A stretch of DNA of 7,112 bases from CAYTLQ01 sp964438715 (GTDB lineage Bacteria; Bacteroidota; Ignavibacteria; Ignavibacteriales; Ignavibacteriaceae), in contig CAYTLQ010000075.1 in NCBI GenBank assembly GCA_964438715.1, positions 1-7,112 on the forward strand, read 5' to 3'. A program made the translations under genes and the position numbers. Below the pieces are notes generated by a model. That model worked only from the letters and a program-made list of their open reading frames with translations. It searched no databases and was not told the origin of the DNA. This document shows, piece by piece, positions 6,456-7,112 of this stretch. Position 1 is the stretch's first letter, and every line of letters starts with the position of its first letter.

Positions 6456-7112
6456 TCAGAATCTCTTGGCGAGATTATCTATCTGTTTAATTTCCCCCAG
6501 CAATGAACCCAGGTCTTTTAGGGGAAGCTGACTCATAGCATCACTTAGGGCATTTATTGGATCGGGGTGTACCTCCAAAAATAGTGCATCTATTCCAATA
6601 GCAGTTGCGGCACGGGCAAGAGGACGAATGAATTTCGGTTGCCCACCGGTGACGGCGCCTTTTCCGGGCTGTTGTACTGAATGGGTTGCATCCATTACAA
6701 CCGGATAACCAAGTTCTTTCATAATTACTAATCCGCGCATATCCACCACCAGATTATTATAACCAAAAGTTGTTCCCCTTTCGGTGAGCATCACATTTTT
6801 ATTGCCTGTGGAAATCACTTTTTCTGCCGCATGTGCCATATCTTCAGGAGCTAAAAATTGTCCCTTCTTAATATTTACTACTTTGCCCGTCTCACCTGCC
6901 GCAATAAGTAACTCTGTTTGCCGGCATAAAAAAGCAGGTATTTGAAGGAGATCAACATACTCAGCCGCTTCCTTAGCTTCAGCCTCTGAGTGCACATCGG
7001 TAATTACAGGTATTCCAAACTCTTTTTTAACCTTGGCGAGAATCCTCAAAGCTTCTTTCTTTTCTAATCCGGTGAACGAATTCAAACTGGTTCTGTTTGC
7101 CTTTTTATAACT
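6456..7112 (-). CDS. kdsA: 3-deoxy-8-phosphooctulonate synthase KdsA (5' end beyond window)
   Basis: Cytoplasmic aldolase-like enzyme condensing phosphoenolpyruvate with arabinose 5-phosphate to Kdo 8-phosphate, the step after KdsD. The window holds the last 218 residues; full family members have about 260-285, so roughly 50 are missing. The apparent start at 7085 is an internal TTG: the frame continues to the edge through KKANRTSLNSF, equivalent to the conserved KANRSS substrate-binding motif. Further landmarks (numbered from the window edge) are TDVHSE (38-43), LLQIPAFLCRQT (55-66), NIKKGQF (80-86), LTERGTTFGYNN (109-120), DATHSVQ (141-147), FLEVHPDP (178-185) and ALSDA (188-192). His144, Glu180 and Asp191 match the metal ligands of the Aquifex enzyme, and SDA in place of CDG points to the metal-dependent class. 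The family also contains DAHP and sialate synthases, but the motifs fit KdsA. Confidence 0.96.
   Translation of the reverse strand, partial: SYKKANRTSLNSFTGLEKKEALRILAKVKKEFGIPVITDVHSEAEAKEAAEYVDLLQIPAFLCRQTELLIAAGETGKVVNIKKGQFLAPEDMAHAAEKVISTGNKNVMLTERGTTFGYNNLVVDMRGLVIMKELGYPVVMDATHSVQQPGKGAVTGGQPKFIRPLARAATAIGIDALFLEVHPDPINALSDAMSQLPLKDLGSLLGEIKQIDNLAKRF

Noticed and set aside
1..7112. Search for a novel system, CRISPR array, insertion sequence, tRNA or long tandem repeat.
   Set aside because: All but about 350 nt is accounted for by eight recognisable housekeeping or transport genes. No repeat arrays, transposase motifs or tRNA-like folds were seen by eye.

Overview
The window is an ordinary, AT-rich, tightly packed stretch of a Gram-negative bacterial chromosome. 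Every supported gene lies on the minus strand, so transcription runs from high to low coordinates. The Kdo and Lpt genes require a lipopolysaccharide outer membrane. A long multi-repeat OstA protein in place of a short LptA, a lipoprotein-type LptC ending its signal in LFSSC, a signal peptide ending in SAQQ, and a TAnnTTTG-like promoter element together suggest the Bacteroidota/Ignavibacteria/Chlorobi (FCB) group. That placement is inference from protein style, not from a marker gene.

Region A (7112 to 2588) is a lipopolysaccharide block: kdsA (Kdo-8-phosphate synthase, 5' end outside the window), kdsD (arabinose-5-phosphate isomerase), lptC, an OstA-like LptA, and lptB. KdsD makes arabinose 5-phosphate and KdsA condenses it with phosphoenolpyruvate to Kdo 8-phosphate, the precursor of the inner-core sugar Kdo. 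LptB, LptC and the OstA protein belong to the machine that carries finished LPS from the inner to the outer membrane. From kdsD to lptB the genes are 5 nt apart or overlap by 4 nt. A 139-nt gap separates kdsA from kdsD. kdsC is not in the window.

Region B (2587 to 2377) is the only clear operon boundary. It holds a probable Rho-independent terminator after lptB and, closer to phnD, a candidate promoter with two TTAACA repeats 11 nt apart that resemble a Pho box.

Region C (2376 to 1) is a phosphonate-type ABC importer in the order phnD (binding protein), phnC (ATPase), phnE (permease, 3' end outside the window), with 4-nt ATGA overlaps at both junctions. No phosphonate-degrading gene is visible, so the substrate could be a phosphonate, phosphite or a related oxyanion.

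I found no RNA gene, mobile element, CRISPR array or clearly novel system. The observations most worth checking are the Pho-box-like repeat before phnD, the extended N-terminus of PhnE, and KdsA residues pointing to the metal-dependent class.
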